NCBI GenBank assembly: GCA_964244115.1
Contig: CAXTHM010000115.1
Coordinates: 1 to 5,946, forward strand
Origin: CADCWK01 sp964244115
GTDB taxonomy: Bacteria; Chloroflexota; Chloroflexia; Thermomicrobiales; UBA6265
DNA: 5,946 bases
Direction of reading: 5' to 3'
Part shown: positions 5,035-5,946 of the stretch, in pieces
Layout of the letters: every line of letters starts with the position of its first letter
Position numbering within the stretch: position 1 is the first letter of the stretch
The notes under the pieces: generated by a model
Told to the model about the DNA's origin: nothing
The model's database searches: none
Seen by the model: only the letters and a program-made list of their open reading frames with translations
Position numbers and translations under genes: made by a program

Positions 5035-5912
5035 CGCTCCCCGTGGACCTCGCCAAGGACCGGGCCCGACCGGAGCCACCGGCCGGCGGCTGGCGGCTCG
5101 GGCTGATCGGTGACCCGGTCGCCCATTCGCTCTCGCCGGCAATGCAGAACGCCGGACTGGCCGCCCTGGGCATCACGGGGCGCTACGACGCCTGGCAGAC
5201 CGACGTCGATGCCATCCCGGATCGGATCACGTCGCTGCGGTCGCCGGAGATCCTCGGGGCCAACGTCACGGTACCGCACAAGCAGGCGGTGATGGCTCAG
5301 CTCGACAGTCTCACGCCGCTCGCCCGGCAGGTCGGCGCGGTCAACACGATCGTCCGGGACGGCGACCGTCTGATCGGTGACAACACCGACGTCTACGGGT
5401 TCATGACGGCGCTCACGGCCGTCACGGGCGACCTAGCCGGACGGACGGCCCTGATCCTCGGGGCCGGCGGCGCGTCCCGGGCGGTCGTCGTCGGGCTGGA
5501 GCGGCTCGGCCTCGGCCGGATCGTGATCGCCAACCGTAACGTCGACCGGGCGTCGGCGCTGATCGAGGACCTCGATTGCCGGGTGGCATCAGTTATCGGA
5601 CTCGGCGACGAGGCCGTGATCGAGACCCTCGCCTCGGCGGCGGTCGTCGTCAACGCGACCGCCCTCGGCTGGCACCCCGGCGAGACGCCGATCCCGCTCG
5701 ACCTGCTCGCCGCCCTGCCGGACGACGCCCACGTCACCGACCTCACCTACCGGGAGACCGACCTGCTCGCCGCCGCCCGCGCTCGCGGCCTGAGCGCCAG
5801 CGACGGGCTGGAGATGCTCATCCTCCAGGGCGCGCGGGCGCTGCATCTCTGGACCGGACGCGATGCGCCGGTCGCCGTGATGCGAGCTGCCGCTGTGGCC
5901 ACCCGTGGTTGA
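5031..5912 (+). CDS. aroE: Shikimate dehydrogenase (NADP-type)
   Basis: AroE reduces 3-dehydroshikimate to shikimate with NADPH in the cytosolic chorismate pathway for aromatic amino acids. At 293 residues it is slightly longer than usual because of about 20 extra N-terminal residues before WRLGLIGDPV. The substrate side shows HSLSPAMQN (32-40), NVTVPHK (78-84) with catalytic-type Lys84, and GDNTD (116-120) with Asp120. The nucleotide side shows GAGGASR (144-150) and ANRN (167-170), whose Arg169 is typical of NADP-using members. NATALG (208-213) and the C-terminal EMLILQGARA (261-270) with Gln266 complete the family pattern. Its ATG overlaps the mltG stop (ATGA), suggesting translational coupling; there is no good ribosome site, which fits coupling. 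A GTG at 5043 is a possible shorter start. All key residues are present, so it should be active. Confidence 0.96.
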   Translation: MTLPVDLAKDRARPEPPAGGWRLGLIGDPVAHSLSPAMQNAGLAALGITGRYDAWQTDVDAIPDRITSLRSPEILGANVTVPHKQAVMAQLDSLTPLARQVGAVNTIVRDGDRLIGDNTDVYGFMTALTAVTGDLAGRTALILGAGGASRAVVVGLERLGLGRIVIANRNVDRASALIEDLDCRVASVIGLGDEAVIETLASAAVVVNATALGWHPGETPIPLDLLAALPDDAHVTDLTYRETDLLAAARARGLSASDGLEMLILQGARALHLWTGRDAPVAVMRAAAVATRG

Positions 5913-5946
5913 TCGCGCGATGCACTGACAGCATCTGACCGACGAG

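Noticed and set aside
5919..5935. GATGC/GCATC stem after aroE as a terminator
   Set aside because: The stem is only 5 bp, has a 7-base loop and no T-run before the window ends.

Overview
This is a GC-rich bacterial window, roughly two-thirds G+C, with lysine-poor, arginine-rich proteins. It holds five confidently identified genes and one doubtful small ORF. A membrane Ser/Thr kinase with a bacterial SH3 ectodomain, the mltG-aroE pair and the base composition suggest a GC-rich Gram-positive-type lineage. A Chloroflexota relative (Thermomicrobia/Sphaerobacter-like) is my best guess, and an actinobacterium is not excluded. This assignment is inference; no rRNA or other marker is present.

Layout. 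Bases 1-321 hold a possible 80-residue orphan ORF on the minus strand (55-297) and a set of short inverted repeats (59-211). A HutD/Ves-family cupin-like gene follows on the minus strand (322-903). The 194-bp divergent spacer 904-1097 contains a perfect 30-bp palindrome (1030-1059). A transmembrane Ser/Thr kinase homologue reads rightward from it (1098-2759). Its stop codon overlaps the stop of the convergent tRNA dimethylallyltransferase gene miaA (2756-3694, minus) inside one palindromic CTAG. A second divergent spacer (3695-3912) carries three inverted repeats. It separates miaA from mltG (endolytic murein transglycosylase, plus), which overlaps aroE (shikimate dehydrogenase, plus) by ATGA. 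The last 34 bases show no gene.

Function. mltG and aroE look translationally coupled. One ends nascent glycan strands at the membrane and the other makes shikimate for aromatic amino acids. miaA modifies A37 of tRNAs that read UNN codons. The kinase homologue would place its catalytic fold in the cytoplasm and its SH3b domain outside, a layout suited to sensing the cell wall. However, it has Arg in place of the invariant beta-3 lysine and HLD in place of HRD, so it may be a pseudokinase or an atypical kinase.

I see no CRISPR array, phage, insertion sequence, defence island, tRNA or rRNA. Most of the window is housekeeping. The points of interest are the kinase's catalytic-residue losses, the 30-bp palindrome, the shared stop with its nearby hairpin, the structured miaA and mltG leaders, and the uncharacterised left end.
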